DNA of 64,000 nucleotides, from positions 13,963,221 to 14,027,220 of the forward strand of contig CALNVZ010002974.1 in the NCBI GenBank assembly GCA_940671915.1, in the 5' to 3' direction. The stretch is from Paracentrotus lividus (lineage: Eukaryota; Echinodermata; Echinoidea; Camarodonta; Echinidae). The position numbers were made by a program, and so were the translations under genes. Shown here in pieces: positions 12,901 through 25,353 of this stretch; position 1 is the first letter of the stretch; the number at the start of each line of letters is the position of its first letter. The notes under the pieces are model-generated. The model made no database searches. It was not told the origin of the DNA and saw only the letters and a list, made by a program, of their open reading frames with translations.

Positions 12901-13145
12901 CATTTTCCATTCATCGTCCCACTTTTTTCTCCAATTGTATTCCTTAAAATCGGTCTAGAAATGTTACATTATTATATCCATTTATTCTATTGGATTATAT
13001 ATCTTTATCTACCTATATTGTATCTGTATGAAATAGTTTTGATTTAATTTATTGAATTAGGCAAACCAAAAAGGTGTTAACTTGGCACTAAAGTTTTACC
13101 CTTCTTGCTGTAAGCAAACAATACCAAATCCTCTATAATATCAAA

Positions 13146-13379
13146 TACTGTAAACGTGGAAATATTCGCGGTACATTTATTTTCGCGGATTTCGCGCAAA
13201 GATCGTTCGGCGCGAATTTAAAAACACGCGAATATATGAGCATGATTTCTTATGCATGCTTTGAATGGGGTTAATTGCGTTCGTACATAAATCCAGCGCG
13301 AATTTAAAAACCGGCAAATATGTTTTGCGGCCTCTAAGCGCGAAAAATTAATCGCGCGAAAATAACAGCGAATACAGTA
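13146..13379. mobile_element. MITE with TACTGTA ends and TTTTCGCG words, copy 1
   Basis: Begins with TACTGTAAACGTGG and ends with AGCGAATACAGTA, so the termini are inverted. The interior contains TTCGCG/CGCGAA words facing inward from both ends. It is 234 bp and non-coding. A second member of the family lies at 22423-22625. Confidence 0.8.
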
Positions 13380-13420
13380 ACTGTAGCTCCTTCCACATCA
13401 GCCAAAGTTTTTCTACCTGG

Positions 13421-13555
13421 GGGGCATTTCATCAAAGGACTTGTCAGACATTTTATCCGACAAATTTGCTCTCAGCCAATCAGATGCAAGCATTTCAGTA
13501 GCTTATAACAGTTTGTCGGATAAAACGTCCGACAAGTCCTTTGATGAAATGCCTC
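13421..13555. mobile_element. MITE with about 43-bp inverted repeats (GGCATTTCATCAAAGGACTT)
   Basis: The left arm GGCATTTCATCAAAGGACTT continues into GTCAGACATTTTATCCGACA, and the right arm is its near-perfect reverse complement ending in GATGAAATGCC. The arms fold into a long hairpin around a loop of about 50 bp. A degraded relative is present at 48365-48440. Confidence 0.85.
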
Positions 13556-16500
13556 ACTGATTAGCCCACCTCGAGAAAAGCTTGAGATTTAAAATACCCC
13601 ATCAGGAAATATTCTCAAGCTAGTTCTGATCCAGCTAATTTGCCAGATCAGAAATAGCAAACTAATTTGAAAACTTGGGCTGATGTGGAAGGACCTTCTT
13701 TTACCCCTCTCTTGATTATGAAGATCCAAAATCATATATTCAAATTATTGCTCGGGCATCATTTTACTCTTTGACCATTTCAAACCATTTTATTTATCAG
13801 TTTGAAAACAGCCCCTCTTGATATTATTATAATTGAGTCATCTCAGCCAAATCCATAAATTATTCATTAGTTACCTACATGTATCCACTTGAAAACATGT
13901 GCATCAGGTCTCATCTCATATGAGATCAACTGTTACTTAGTACTAACTATTAACATGTCAATTTATATTATCCCAATTTAATCTTCTCTCCTAGATTTAT
14001 CTTATGTATTCTTTAATATATTTCCTTCACCCAAATGCATGTTCTACTTTGCTGAAGCCTTCATCCCACTTTTTGATTGCAATTTCAAAATCGGAATAAC
14101 CTCAAATACTCTGGGTTCAATATCAAATCTATACCAGACTTGGTTCGATATAGATGTCGAGGTATGTCCTAATTAATATGTATGTTTACTGGAAATATAA
14201 ATGTTGGCATTAGAAACACATAATAATGAGTGATTAAAAAAAAAAATCAATATTTCATAATCAATTCCTTGCACACAAAGAACACCACAAATTGAGGACA
14301 GAGTAAAGCCCATATATTACACTCTAATATGCTAGTAGTTTGTTAGGAATGAAAAGGTTGATTTTTTTTCTTGAATTTACTGCAAGAATGTTAAGAAATA
14401 ATATTGAATAAGAAGACATGATTTATCTACATGTAGGTTCTTCCCTGTATAATATTATATTTAGATATAAATAGAATTAATTGCTGAGAAGCATGTAAAG
14501 AAAGCACAGAAGTAATTGATGCAATAAAAATGTAATAAACTCTAAAGCACCTCTCATAAGTAATGTACAAGTAAGTCTACAATGTACAATGGCAATTCTG
14601 ATCATAAAACCCAGTCATATTGTGTAGTTCTTTATAATGTATGAAACGAACCACAAAACATCAGCGTCCAACAATAGTCGACTTCAAGACCGTCAAACGT
14701 GACATTTGGTCCAACTCAAATGCTAATTCCAGTCGTAATTTCTATGGGGAACGGTTGATTGTCTTAAATCCCATCTTTCATCTTTCCTGAGCTTTTACTC
14801 CCATCTCATCTCCCCCTATTCATGGTTATTCATTTCTAACCAAAATCCATCACAAAAATAAAATTCTGACCCATCTTTTCTGGTAGAAAGAAATGAGAGA
14901 TGGGGACAAAAGGAGCAAGATATACACCAAATGATGAAGAGAGGAGGGAGTGCCAGCTGAGATTGAATTCATTACTCGATGGCACCCCGTAATTCCACAT
15001 AAATTGCAATCTGATGACACTTTCTCCTCATCTTGAAAATAAACATGCAAGTCCATCATGAGCCAGTCAAGACTCCCCTTCCTGCTTTAAAGGCCAGCCT
15101 ATAGTAGCTTACATTTTTTTTCAAGTGCATTATAATAGCAATCATTTGCAGACTATCTCATTGTCGGGAAATTCTCAGACTGTATATTGTTTCGGTACGG
15201 CATCCTCACTTCATCTGTTTATAGCTGAACATACTAAAATGACAGAATTTTCAATATGTCTGTATAATTATGTTGTTCATAATGTGGATTTGTCTTTCTT
15301 AATTCATTCTTAAATTGTTATATACAAAAGATATGATATAATTATTTAAAAAACACAGGTTATCATAAGGTGTAAACTGCAAGTTCCACACTGACCAAGG
15401 TTCAAAATATTGAGTCATTATTACTGAGCAAAGATACCCGTGTACAGCTAATATTTGTTTGAGACCAATGCTAATAATAAGACCTGCTATAAATTATATA
15501 GCTTGTTTGTTTCAGGGTTCAAAATCAAAGGCAAATTTTGGCCAAAGGACATGATACGAATCCTATATTTTTTAATTAGCTGGATTCGCAACATGATAAT
15601 ATGTATACAAGTACACATTGTCTCTAATATTTAATACAAACATTATTTTTTCTTTAAAATCATGCAAAGGACCTTCCAGCAAATTTTAATAATGTACAAA
15701 AATTTGAATAAACTCTAATATATATATATTGCTTTAATTCACTCCTGTTTTTTTAGTTCATCTTCTAGGAAATTAGGCAATGCTGTTTACAGAATAAAAA
15801 CAAAGGGATGAGATGGAAATGAGGCTATTCAACTACGTCCTGGACAAATTCTCTGTGAGACCCTGCATATTTTGAGCACTGGAAAATTAATTCAGGACAA
15901 TTACTACACACAGAAATCTACAAGGACATGCGGAAAATGGTTAAAATAATTCTGCTTTATTCTATTCTCCCTTCGAAAGCTAACTTTTTTGTCCTGTTTC
16001 ACACGAACCTACTATGTTTGTAGCCTGCATTCATCACAAATGAGTGACATTGCATTACCACTGCTTCAGAAAACAGGAAACATTTTCTCTGCCAGGCAAT
16101 ACCATGGATGACACGCAGCTTTTAAATGATTGAATTTCAATAATGTAAAATAATATTGTACCTGGATATCAAAGGCACGTTGCCCAAAAATCTAGAAGAG
16201 CAAACATGAAAGATAGACATGAATAGATCACATTTCCATGCAGTCTTTGAGAGAAGTCAATGATATGAGAAACAAGAGGACAAGAGAACCGGGTCAAAAG
16301 CTCGGGATCGCCTTTCCTTTTCCTGTGTATGAGGAGTATGTATGCTAGAGACACGATTAAAATTAATAATGCAAGCAACGGGGAGAGAATATTTCATGAA
16401 GATATCATAAATTGGGTTTATAACGGCACGGACTGTGACACAATATGTGGCCTTAACCTCAGGAGACCCACTACCATGTAATCTTTGTAGTTTAGAGATA

Positions 16501-16925
16501 TTAGAGGAATGGCTGTACGCTGTGTGTATTGCTATTCAGCATTAAAACTGACCTGAAGTTTTGATTTTATAACCCGATTCTTTGATTATACATTAATGAT
16601 CATGCTAGAACTTACATGTTTGCAAACATGTGTGTCCCTGTGTTATAGCTCCCTAATAAAAAATAAATGACAATTTCTGACCCTCAAAGAAATCACTGAT
16701 ATTGAAATATACATTTACATGTATTAAAAACAGTGCCAAATTAATACTCTGACTGGCAGTTGTTGCATGCTTTGACTAGCAAGCATAAGACAAATATTGC
16801 ATTATCAAAAAGTTATATCCTTAACTTTAACATGTTGATTAGTAATATACCAGAATATCCGAAAATCAAGTGATGAATAATAGAAAATCATTAATCATAC
16901 GTATTTGAAATTATAATGTGAATTT
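13556..16925. other. No supported gene
   Basis: AT-rich DNA without convincing exons. The 69-codon minus-strand frames at 14850-15059 and 16169-16378 lack a consistent splice context with each other, and their translations look like chance. No TIR element was recognised. Confidence 0.45.
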
Positions 16926-16929
16926 GAAC

Positions 16930-17225
16930 AAAGAGTGGAACTGACCAGAAATATAGGTTACAATATGAAAAATGAGCAAAGAAAATGGGATTCCGTTGGG
17001 ATTCAAACCAAGACTTCCCAATTGCTAGACAGCTGCTCTACCGACTGAGCTATAGCAAACCCTTATGTCTGTGTACGTCCCAGAAAACCCCTTAGCTATC
17101 ATTGCTCGAGTGAGTAGAAGCTATAGAACCTGGCATAAACCTGAAGACTAGAAATCAAAATCGGGATAAATGCAAGGGATAAATGTGAGGAATAAATGCG
17201 AGGGATCACTGTGAAATGATCAAAA
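16930..17225 (-). mobile_element. tRNA-derived SINE, copy 1
   Basis: Read on the minus strand, a head (AGCTTCTACTCACTCGAGC ... GGGGTTTTCTGGGACG) leads into a tRNA-like module with A box (TAGCTCAGTCGGTAGAG, near 17052-17036) and B box (GGTTTGAATCC, near 17013-17003). A tail follows with GGTCAGTTCCACTCTTTG. The tRNA-like part would be the Pol III promoter and sits in the 3' half of the conserved unit. It is homologous along its length to 62680-62975. Confidence 0.7.
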
Positions 17226-17519
17226 TTCAAGTTATAATATAGTCACAGAAGGACGGACAAATAAATATTTAATGTCAAGTAAAGATATAGATACTTGCGT
17301 CAAAGTAATCCCTTATTACTCAACTACAATAGCCAAGAGTTTGAAAGGTCAATAATTTAGGCTAAATTTAATATGCCTTTTCTGCAAACATGATCACGGA
17401 CTCGAAAATCTTCATTAAGAAAATTTCATCTATTGCAGAACTGTGCAAATGGCCAAGGACAGACATTTCCCTGAAACGTATGTATTGGTAGATTTCATGT
17501 GGATCTTGTGGTCAGTATT

Positions 17520-18833
17520 GGGGCCATTCCACGGCAAGTGGTCCTGAGCACCAAAAAATAAAATTGGCATATGAATGCCCAAATGTAGCTTTTTTGTTAG
17601 ATGAATACCACAAAATCATATTCCAAAACTGATTTCGCATAATTATTACCGCTACCAAAAATTTGTGTTTCAGAGTATCAAGTCTGTTAAGGAGGGGAAA
17701 TAATTTGAATTTAAAGAAAAATTTGATAACACCACAATATGATAATTTGACTACAATATTGATTCTTTTAACTTTTATTCATCAACATTTAAGTTATTTT
17801 AATCAAATCCATATCATATTTTACCATGACAAATGCAACTTTTCGAAAAAATTGTTAACAAAAAACCTCATCTTAAGATGTAACTTACGTAACGCAAAAA
17901 CAACAAAAAGTTTTATTACTCAAAAATTACTTGAATAGAATTTAATTATGGTACATTTCTAAAGCTAGTGTAGTATGCTAAATATCATAGTGAAAAATCA
18001 TAACATTTAAGTAACGTCTTCATAGGATAGTACCACTGCCAAAAGTGTGTAACTTACGTAACGTTACGTAAGTTACACATCAAATTAAGTAAGTTACATC
18101 AGTGTACTCAGTGAAAAATTGTGTAAACTTTCTGAAACTTTACAAAAGACAAAAAATATACAATTCAAGCGCATTATCATTCAAATTTTATGCAAAATGA
18201 AGCTAAAAAATTATTGAAATTTACAAAATTGCCACAAATTATGTACATGTGGGACTACACTTGAATTTGATTGCTTATGATGCAAATATTTTTAAAACTA
18301 AAGAAGATAAAGCAATAAAAATTTTCAGTTTGGTTTCCTATGATGTCATTCTACAAAATTAATCATAAATTAAGTCAAACAATTGGATAGTAGATATTTT
18401 TTTCAATGATTTTTCAGACAGCGTAACTTACGTAACGCTCCAGTAACTTACGTAACGGCGATGATGGGCTCATATAAAAATATGGGTGATTGGATTGTCT
18501 CCAATTTCAACTGGAAATGTTAGCTGCATGTCTACCCTCTTGATTTTCTGATAAAGTTTAGTCATGAAAGCTTGGCACTTCACAGAGTTTTCAAGTTCCA
18601 AAAAGGTGGGATCCATTTCTCTGACGTAACTTACGTAACGCTCCTAAAATGCTCATTATTTTTTCTATTCAGGCCCAGTGAGCTGACTTTGTTTTCTTAA
18701 ATTTGAGAGTCTATGGCAAGGATCTACCATGATAGGATTTAAACTTCCAATGCAGTTTATTAAGAGGAGGGCAGACCCTTTTTAAGTCAGTATTTTTTCT
18801 CTGAAGTGTAACTTACGTAACGTGGAATGGCCC
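17520..18833. mobile_element. 1.3-kb TIR element with repeated GTAACTTACGTAACG word
   Basis: The ends are inverted: GGGCCATTCCACG at 17521-17533 and CGTGGAATGGGCC-type sequence at 18821-18833. Inside, the 15-mer GTAACTTACGTAACG occurs at 17880, 18049, 18423, 18443, 18626 and 18808. At 18046-18079 it meets its own reverse complement in a perfect 34-bp palindrome. The remainder is AT-rich with no transposase-like frame; the 91-codon plus-strand frame inside has no recognisable motif. Best read as a non-autonomous DNA element with subterminal and internal binding-site-like words. Confidence 0.75.
18046..18079. repeat. Perfect 34-bp palindrome
   Basis: The sequence is identical to its reverse complement over 34 bp. 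It is formed by two copies of GTAACTTACGTAACG head to head and sits inside the 17520-18833 element. Confidence 0.95.
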
Positions 18834-19084
18834 ATCGTAGTGGTGCCTGACTAATAATGGATACAAATATACATTCAAGGAGGCAAAAGAAAGAGCCCAT
18901 GAATTTTCTTGAAGATGTTTATCCATCAGTAATGAAGTGTGGTGTACTGCACCCCACCGAGTAATAAATGTACTGTGATCGATACCGGGGAGAGACGTGG
19001 ATAGAAGCAAAGCAATAATGCATTGGTCTACCTTGAAATAAAGGTTGTGTTCAATCAATAAACCAATTTCATTTCTTGTCAATA

Positions 19085-19220
19085 TCACCCTCCAGTAGGG
19101 AGGGAAAGCTGGTGAAAGGGAGAGGGGGAGGGAGAGACAGAAAAGAAAGACAGGGGGAAAAAACACAGGGGAGGCAGTGGAAGAGAGGGAGAGAGAGAGA
19201 GAGAAAGAGAGATACCGACC
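19085..19220. repeat. GA-rich tract
   Basis: Purine-rich GGGAGAGGG/GAGAGAGA sequence. The overlapping minus-strand open frames rich in Ser and Leu are low-complexity artefacts. Confidence 0.85.
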
Positions 19221-20355
19221 AAGAGAAAGATACAGAAGGGTATTGAAGATCTTATATGTTTTGTACACATCCGCAGGCAACACATATTCGATGTGCTTTA
19301 TTGCTTTCTGCACAATGCAAAATGTATGCCTACTTCATTAGCAAATATGTTGAAGTATGGAATTAATAAAAACATTATTTAAAGTTATAGCACATAGTTT
19401 TTTTTAATTATTACTCAAAACTTTCTCTGAAAATCCTAGTAAACATATTCATTCATTTTGCAAAAAAAAAAAAAAAAATGTTTCATGCTTCAAAAGCAAT
19501 GCACTATTCCATAATTCCATTTAACCCTAGTAACAGATTTATTTTTTTCTTTCAAAAATTGAATCAGGGTACCAGTTCCCCATACACAACCAAAAGCATT
19601 CCACCTAGAATACTGTAAATAACAATTTCCCACATACCCTCACCACAAATAATCTAATTACTCAGAGGAAACATCATTACCATGCACTGAAACTGTAATG
19701 CGTGTGATGCCAAAAGTAGGTGAGAGAAACAACATAATCAGGTTTAAAAACTTGAATTATCCAGTTAGAATGATGTATTGTTATGATTCATGCCTGTGCT
19801 GTTATATATTTAAAAAAAAGGGTATAAAACCCTGCCAATACAGATCCCATGCCAGTACAGAGTACATCTAATTGGTAGAAATAACATCATTTGGAGAAAA
19901 AAAAATCCATTAGCATTTGTTATGGATGGCATATGTAGGTCCTTCCTTGCCAACATGTAGTTCGTACACTATTAACCCTTCTTGGAGAGTACATGTGTAT
20001 GTCTCCCTTGCTATTGGCATTGTACTATTTCTTCTCTTTCTTTCAACTTTTTATTTAATTCTTCATTTATTTATTTATTTATCTAATTATTCATTCGTTT
20101 ATTTATTATTACATATTTCATTCCATAAAACACACACACTTATTATCTTTTTTTTTCTATTCCATGGTATATTCACAGAAAAAAGAATGCCTATTTCATT
20201 CACATTCACATTTTCCCAATCTCTTTTGTTTTTATTCTCTTTTGAGTTTTAATCAATACCCTTTGTCCTTCTTTATATTCAAAATATACCAGATTCCTCT
20301 CAAATCCTGTCAATATCCTTGTACCCAAAATATATTATATGATTCTATATTTCTT
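19221..20355. other. No supported feature
   Basis: AT-rich, with a poly(A) run at 19460-19478 and CT-rich sequence beginning near 20020. Nothing recognisable as a gene. Confidence 0.5.
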
Positions 20356-21000
20356 CCTTTCTTTTATCCATTTCAGTCCATTCTGGTAATTACTACAACT
20401 TCATGTCTGGCTGTTACTCTCTCCCTTCTGTCTATCTGTCTCTCTTTCTTTTATCCATTTCAGTCCATTCTGGTTATAACTATGCCTTAATTTTTGTATG
20501 TTACTGTCTCTCCAGCTGTCTCTCTTCTTTTTCTCCATCTTCATCTCCATCTTCCCTCTCCTTCTCTCCATCTTCAACGTAAGATTTCTATTTTTCCTCC
20601 TCTTTCTTTTATCCATTTCAGTCCATTCTGGTTACTACAACTTCATTTCTGTCTGTTACTCTCTCCCTTCTGTCTATCTGTCTCTCTTTCTTTTATCCAT
20701 TTCAGTCCATTCTGGTTATAACTATGCCTTAATTTTTGTATGGTACTGTCTCTCCAGCTGTCTCTCTTCTTTTTCTCCCTCTTCATCTCCATCTTCCCTC
20801 TCCATCTCCATCTTCCCTCTCCTTCTCTCCATCTCCCACGTAAGATTTCTATTTTTCCTCCTCTTTCTTTTATCCTTTTCAGTCTATTCTGGTTTCTAAC
20901 TATTCTGTCTGTTGCTGCTGTTACTGTCTCTCCATCTGTTTCTCTTTCTTTTTTCTCCATCTTCCCTTCCCTCTCCTTCTCTCCATCTCCTACGTATGAC
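20356..21000 (+). repeat. CT-rich higher-order tandem repeat (about 243-bp unit)
   Basis: The word CTTTTATCCATTTCAGTCCA recurs near 20360, 20448, 20606 and 20690, with a diverged copy near 20868, at alternating spacings of roughly 85 and 160 bp. The long-range period is therefore about 243 bp, with two full units and a partial third. Each unit contains CTCCATCTTCATCTCC and CGTAAGATTTCTA pieces. Open frames on both strands (75-133 codons) merely reflect the repeat and should not be called genes. Confidence 0.8.
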
Positions 21001-21855
21001 TTCAGCACCACTCATCGACCAAGTTGGGTTATCATGCCGAGGGGAAAAGTGCTCTTCAGTACAGAATATTTACTGAGGCTTGAGAACAGCAGCCTCCCAG
21101 CTATGAATCGCTAAAATAGATGTCTTATGATGTAGGTCGCCAGCGCTTTTTGTGTCAAGCTGACAACCGCATATCCCCCATAGCTTCTTGAGTTAATTGT
21201 CCTCATAATTGTTGTGAATGTCTGCTTTAATTGACAACCAAAAGGCGTACAGAATTCCTGCTTTTGAAGAACTGTAGAAGCACTCTCTGTATTATGTTCC
21301 CCACTTTTTATTCTAAAAAAATTGAGAATAAGGGCAGTATTTGACTTATGCAGGGATACAGCACACTCCATCCTCTTCGCTCATCGGTTGTTCAACTGTT
21401 CTAAGTATTGCCATGTCTAAAAGGTTACTTAAATCTGTCACTGAATATTTTTAGCCAAAACTAGTTACTTAACTTCAATTTCATTTAGTAAATATTTTTC
21501 ATATTTTAGAAATTGTTGCCTTGACAAGTAAATTACCAAATGAAGAATTTAGATGCAATGAAGGAATTATTTCTTCAATGTTGTTACTGTTTTTTTTTTT
21601 TTTTTTTAATCAACTTCAAGAAAATTGCAAAAGTTAGATATTAAGATGAGCATGTTATGACAGATTTCTGACTACTATACAAATAAAATAAGCCTATATA
21701 TGTCATAAAAAAAAAAAAAAAAAAAAAAAAAACTGGCCCAAAAACTATGGACTTTGCTCAAACACCTGAAATGTCTCCCTTTTGCAAATGAAAGTCAGGT
21801 ATATTACTGCTGGATTTCCTTATAGTTAACAGGCTTACTTGTAGTGTGGGAAATA
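21001..21855. other. No supported gene; poly(T) and poly(A) runs
   Basis: A T run at 21590-21608 and a long A run at 21706-21731. Otherwise AT-rich sequence without recognisable exons. Confidence 0.5.
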
Positions 21856-21887
21856 TATGAGAAAATTTGCTGCTTATACACAGGTAC

Positions 21888-22010
21888 CAGATAGACACAG
21901 AGGGGGCCACAGACCTCAATATCTCCACTAATATATACACCATTGAGACGCTCTTTGCCTTGATGGTGTATAAGACGGAATCTTTGACCATATATTTCGC
22001 TCAACGCCCT
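21888..22010 (-). other. Coding-like segment, possible exon of the 29-kb minus-strand gene
   Basis: A GC-richer patch whose minus strand reads ALSEIYGQRFRLIHHQGKER onward, bounded by a possible acceptor (CTTGCTAG at about 22011) and a moderate donor (CTG|GTACCTGTG). It continues in frame from the 46-nt exon at 22136-22091, but the intervening intron would be only about 80 nt, far shorter than the other introns here. All frames are partly open, so strand and reality are uncertain. The product is not recognised. Confidence 0.2.
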
Positions 22011-22090
22011 AGCAAGTTGGACACATGGCCTGTTACTGGCCCTTGCTTAAATGGTCAATCGCAGAGAGAGAGAGCAAACCACTAACTTAC

Positions 22091-22136
22091 CTTTGTTTCC
22101 TCCGTGCGTAGACATGCAAGTGAGAGCGCAACTGCC
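22091..22136 (-). CDS. 46-nt internal exon, phase-compatible with the 29.1-kb N-terminal exon
   Basis: On the minus strand an acceptor (CATGAAAACAG) opens an exon ending with a strong donor (AACAAAG|GTAAGTTAG). The exon at 29115-28911 ends in phase 1 with G; this exon then continues GQLRSHLHVYARRKQ in an open frame, a strongly basic piece, and ends in phase 2. The same segment also contains an ATG (MSTHGGNK in another frame), so an alternative first exon is a competing reading. No family is recognised. Confidence 0.35.
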
Positions 22137-22422
22137 CTGTTTTCATGTATATTCTAATTGCGCAATGGATGCAGAGATTGGCGACTGTTGAATTGAGTGC
22201 AAGGTCACTGTAGTCATACTGCCACTATTGCAGTGCACGGAATGAATAAAAATATACTATAATAGTCACTAGAAACACATCACGTCATACGGGCATTCAC
22301 AAAGACTTTTTCGCCCCCTCATCCAATTCTTCATCTTAGAGTAACGCATCACCATCAAGCTAGAATGGAGATGGAATACGTGTGCTTGCACATCAATTGT
22401 TATACTGGTATTGATTAATATG

Positions 22423-22625
22423 TACTGTATAAGTGGTTATTTTCGCGGTGACTTTATTTTCGCGAATTTCGCGAGTTGGTCTTCGCGAAAATTTCCACTT
22501 CAGTACACGGCTATTTATAGTAATGAAATCATCACCAAAATCGCGAAAATTTGCTCTCGCGAATTTCCCCAACTAGTAAAAAATCGCGAAAATATCTGGA
22601 CGCGAAAATATTGGCTTATACAGTA
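22423..22625. mobile_element. MITE with TACTGTA ends and TTTTCGCG words, copy 2
   Basis: Starts TACTGTATAAGTGG and ends GGCTTATACAGTA (inverted). It carries many TTTCGCG/CGCGAAA words pointing inward from both sides. Same family as 13146-13379. The frame across it is not a gene. Confidence 0.85.
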
Positions 22626-24880
22626 GTTCCATTTATCATATTCTTTCCTTTTCTTGATAGTTTAGTTTTGGGGTTGATGCTGATCAACAGACCGTTATTT
22701 TGGAAAAAGCTGTTTTTTATTAGATAGATTCTTACCCTTGTATGCCGCTATAACAGGGATATTTATGACAATGATTGTAATGTGCATGCATACTACATGT
22801 ACCAAGCTACAATGTATTGCATACATTGATAGTATAGGCCCTACACGTCAATATACCCCCAAAAAGTCTTTTATTTTAACCATTTATCAATATACCATTT
22901 ACTTTCTAGACACTGTAGTGCCTCCCAAAAATACATAATATAGCATAACAAATAAGAACATATATAATTATTCTTTTGTCATAAATAGTCCAATCTAGCA
23001 AACAGCCATTGAATTTGGAGAACATAGAATAAAAACCACAACTGACTGGAAGCTAGGCTAAACTGGACATGGCTATCTGAATAATTGCAATGACTTTCCC
23101 CGTTTGAGCACCTACACATTATTACGCAGGCTAGTCCTTGACATTCAAAACCATCAAGGTCATGGCAGACATCTCAATAATATCCAGACAAGATTTGATC
23201 TACTGTAGTCTTTGATATGTATAATAGGTATTTAATTTACAGCTCTACATATACATGTACATGGAAATGGGTTTTTACTCAATAACTCCCATTATTCTGT
23301 TGTCATTTTTTAATAACTTCAAATCTAACATACATTTGCTTCAACAGAGACTTGGCAACAAAAGGTTTACAAAATTTTGCAAGAAAAAATGCATTGTCTC
23401 TCTAAAAAATTTTGATGTAGAAGATGATTTCTCATTTGATTATTAACTCATAACAAATATGAGAGTATCTCGAGTCAAGAGCAGGCATGTGACTTTTGAC
23501 AGGTAAACCGGTTATGCACAAAACCGAATCACTTGTCTAATTACATTACAAGGAGCAGTTCGCGGATTTTCTTGCCATGGAAGGGACCATTAAACATATA
23601 TGTAAAATTATGTTCAGGTGTGCCAACTGCAACCACTACCCCTTCATTCGTTCCCTAGAATGGCACAAGAACGCTCAAATTACCTGGGCACATCTTCCAG
23701 GGACATGTGTGTCTATGGAATATTGTGTCACCGAGCGAGTAAGCATGCTCACATATACAGAGTATACGCGCGGAGCACCAAGTTTGCGGATTTTATTCTT
23801 AAACATTCAGAGTAGCAGCTGCCACATTTGACACTGTGCATATCGGGTCTCACTCTGGCATGCACTCGCCTTGAAAGCAAAATACATGATGTTCAAGCGG
23901 GGAGGCCACAGCTCTAAAATAACATGAATATTCATGTTGAAACCAAATCAGAAAAGTGGGTTAATGAGATCCCAAACTTGCAAATTACCATGGCAACTGA
24001 TCCATTAATCGCACCTATTTCGACGAGATTGAAAGTAATACGGATAACCCAAATTCTGCGTTAATGTATTGATGACACATTCAAGGGTAAATTAGATCGG
24101 GGCAACTTCCGGCTTCATGAGTTACAGCTTAACTACATGTGAGTATTGTGTGAAATCATGTTATCTGTGAACAGGTTTACAGGCCATCCAATCAACAAAA
24201 ATACCCAAATATAGTCAACTTTAATCAATCAAGTCTACATTATGGGCTTGCACACTGTCACTTCGATCACTATTGAAATGCATTACAAATCACAGAGGAA
24301 TTTCATAATTACTTAGTAAATCTACTTCAGCAATGCAAAAAAATATTATAGATAGCTAGTAACATAAATGAATGGAAGTATCAAAACTGTATTTCACTAT
24401 CAAATTACTGGGATATTATTTTTCATCACATTTTAACAGGGACAAAAAGGGAAGAGGACTAAAGGGAATGGATGTCCTTCATTAGAAAAAAAATTGCTAA
24501 TCTCTTTTCTTTTTTCTTAAACTTGAATTAGGTACATGTACAAATGTTAAGCATTGGGCTTGGCATTGTTGAACTTATTTGTACTTGAATTCAACATTTT
24601 TAACTGGTTGTTGATCAATAGATATAAACAAGATTTCATTCTGCTCAAGGGCTTAGAAGTGGGAAAATGTATATTACATTTTATATATAATTTAAAGTGA
24701 CTAATAGAAAAACTTTTTACAGACTATTCTCTCTAAGAGAATTAGACAGATTTTACAGGATTATCAATTTTCTTAGGATTTAACCATTCCGAAACTTCCA
24801 GCAAAAGAGAATTATGAAATGAGAATGTGATATGTGAAGGAATGCCCCAAACATTTTGTTGAGATTAAAACTTACAGAAG
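22626..24880. other. No supported gene
   Basis: Mostly AT-rich. The short plus-strand frames at 23577-23831 lie in a somewhat GC-richer piece but have no splice context or recognisable motif. Confidence 0.45.
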
Positions 24881-24885
24881 CTGCA

Positions 24886-25353
24886 TTTAAAGGGATTAAG
24901 TAACTTCCAAAAACAAGTGCAAAAGAGATCGAAATGAATAGAATTCTATCGCTCTGACCGTAAAAACAAACTACTGCAAGTTTCAGATCAAATGAAAGTC
25001 ATTTACTATCTTAAAACAGTGAATTTTCAAACGCGGCCGAGGATACAGCTGCGCATGATTAATTTATACCGCTCCGTTGAAAGCTTAGCCGCCCGGTACA
25101 CACGGGGACTTGACAACAGGAAATGCGGTGAAAACCACGTGCGTTGCAACGCACGCGGTTTTGTAAAGCGTCTCGAGGCGGGTTAGAAAATTTGAGTATA
25201 AAATCTTAGATATCTCGAAAGTAGAGCAAGCAAGTAGACTGCAATTTTTAAGGAATACCAGACTGACCTATGTGTTCATAATCATGATGGCAAAATTAGC
25301 TAAATCCAAAGTTTGCAATTTGAATATCATTCAATGATACTGCATCCCTTTAA
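24886..25353. mobile_element. TTAA-flanked MITE, copy 1
   Basis: The outer boundary reads TTAA-AGGGAT on the left and GCATCCCT-TTAA on the right, giving short inverted ends inside a TTAA duplication, the target site used by piggyBac-type elements. About 468 bp. The centre is GC-rich (CGGGGACTTGACAACAGGAA, CACGTGCGTTGCAACG) and the arms are AT-rich. The open frame at 24992-25186 belongs to the element. Homologous along its whole length to 47334-47797. Confidence 0.8.

Noticed and set aside
12517..13047. Open frame of 176 codons on the plus strand
   Set aside because: Its second half is translated CT microsatellite and AT-rich sequence; only 12540-12669 has any exon-like character.
16989..17060. 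Possible functional tRNA gene on the minus strand
   Set aside because: A and B boxes are present but the acceptor and anticodon stems do not pair properly, and flanks match another SINE copy; it is a tRNA-derived repeat.
17880..18822. CRISPR-like array from the repeated GTAACTTACGTAACG word
   Set aside because: Spacing is irregular (about 20-370 bp), the context is eukaryotic, and the words lie inside a TIR-bounded element.
18813..19313. Open frame of 166 codons on the minus strand
   Set aside because: It crosses the GA-rich tract and the end of a TIR element, with no motif or splice support.
20498..21114. Overlapping open frames of 108-133 codons on both strands
   Set aside because: They follow a CT-rich tandem repeat; all frames are open because of low complexity and show Ser/Leu/Phe or Lys/Arg/Glu runs.
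24992..25186. 64-codon open frame with basic residues
   Set aside because: It lies wholly within the TTAA-flanked MITE and is not conserved as a frame in the second copy at 47.4 kb.
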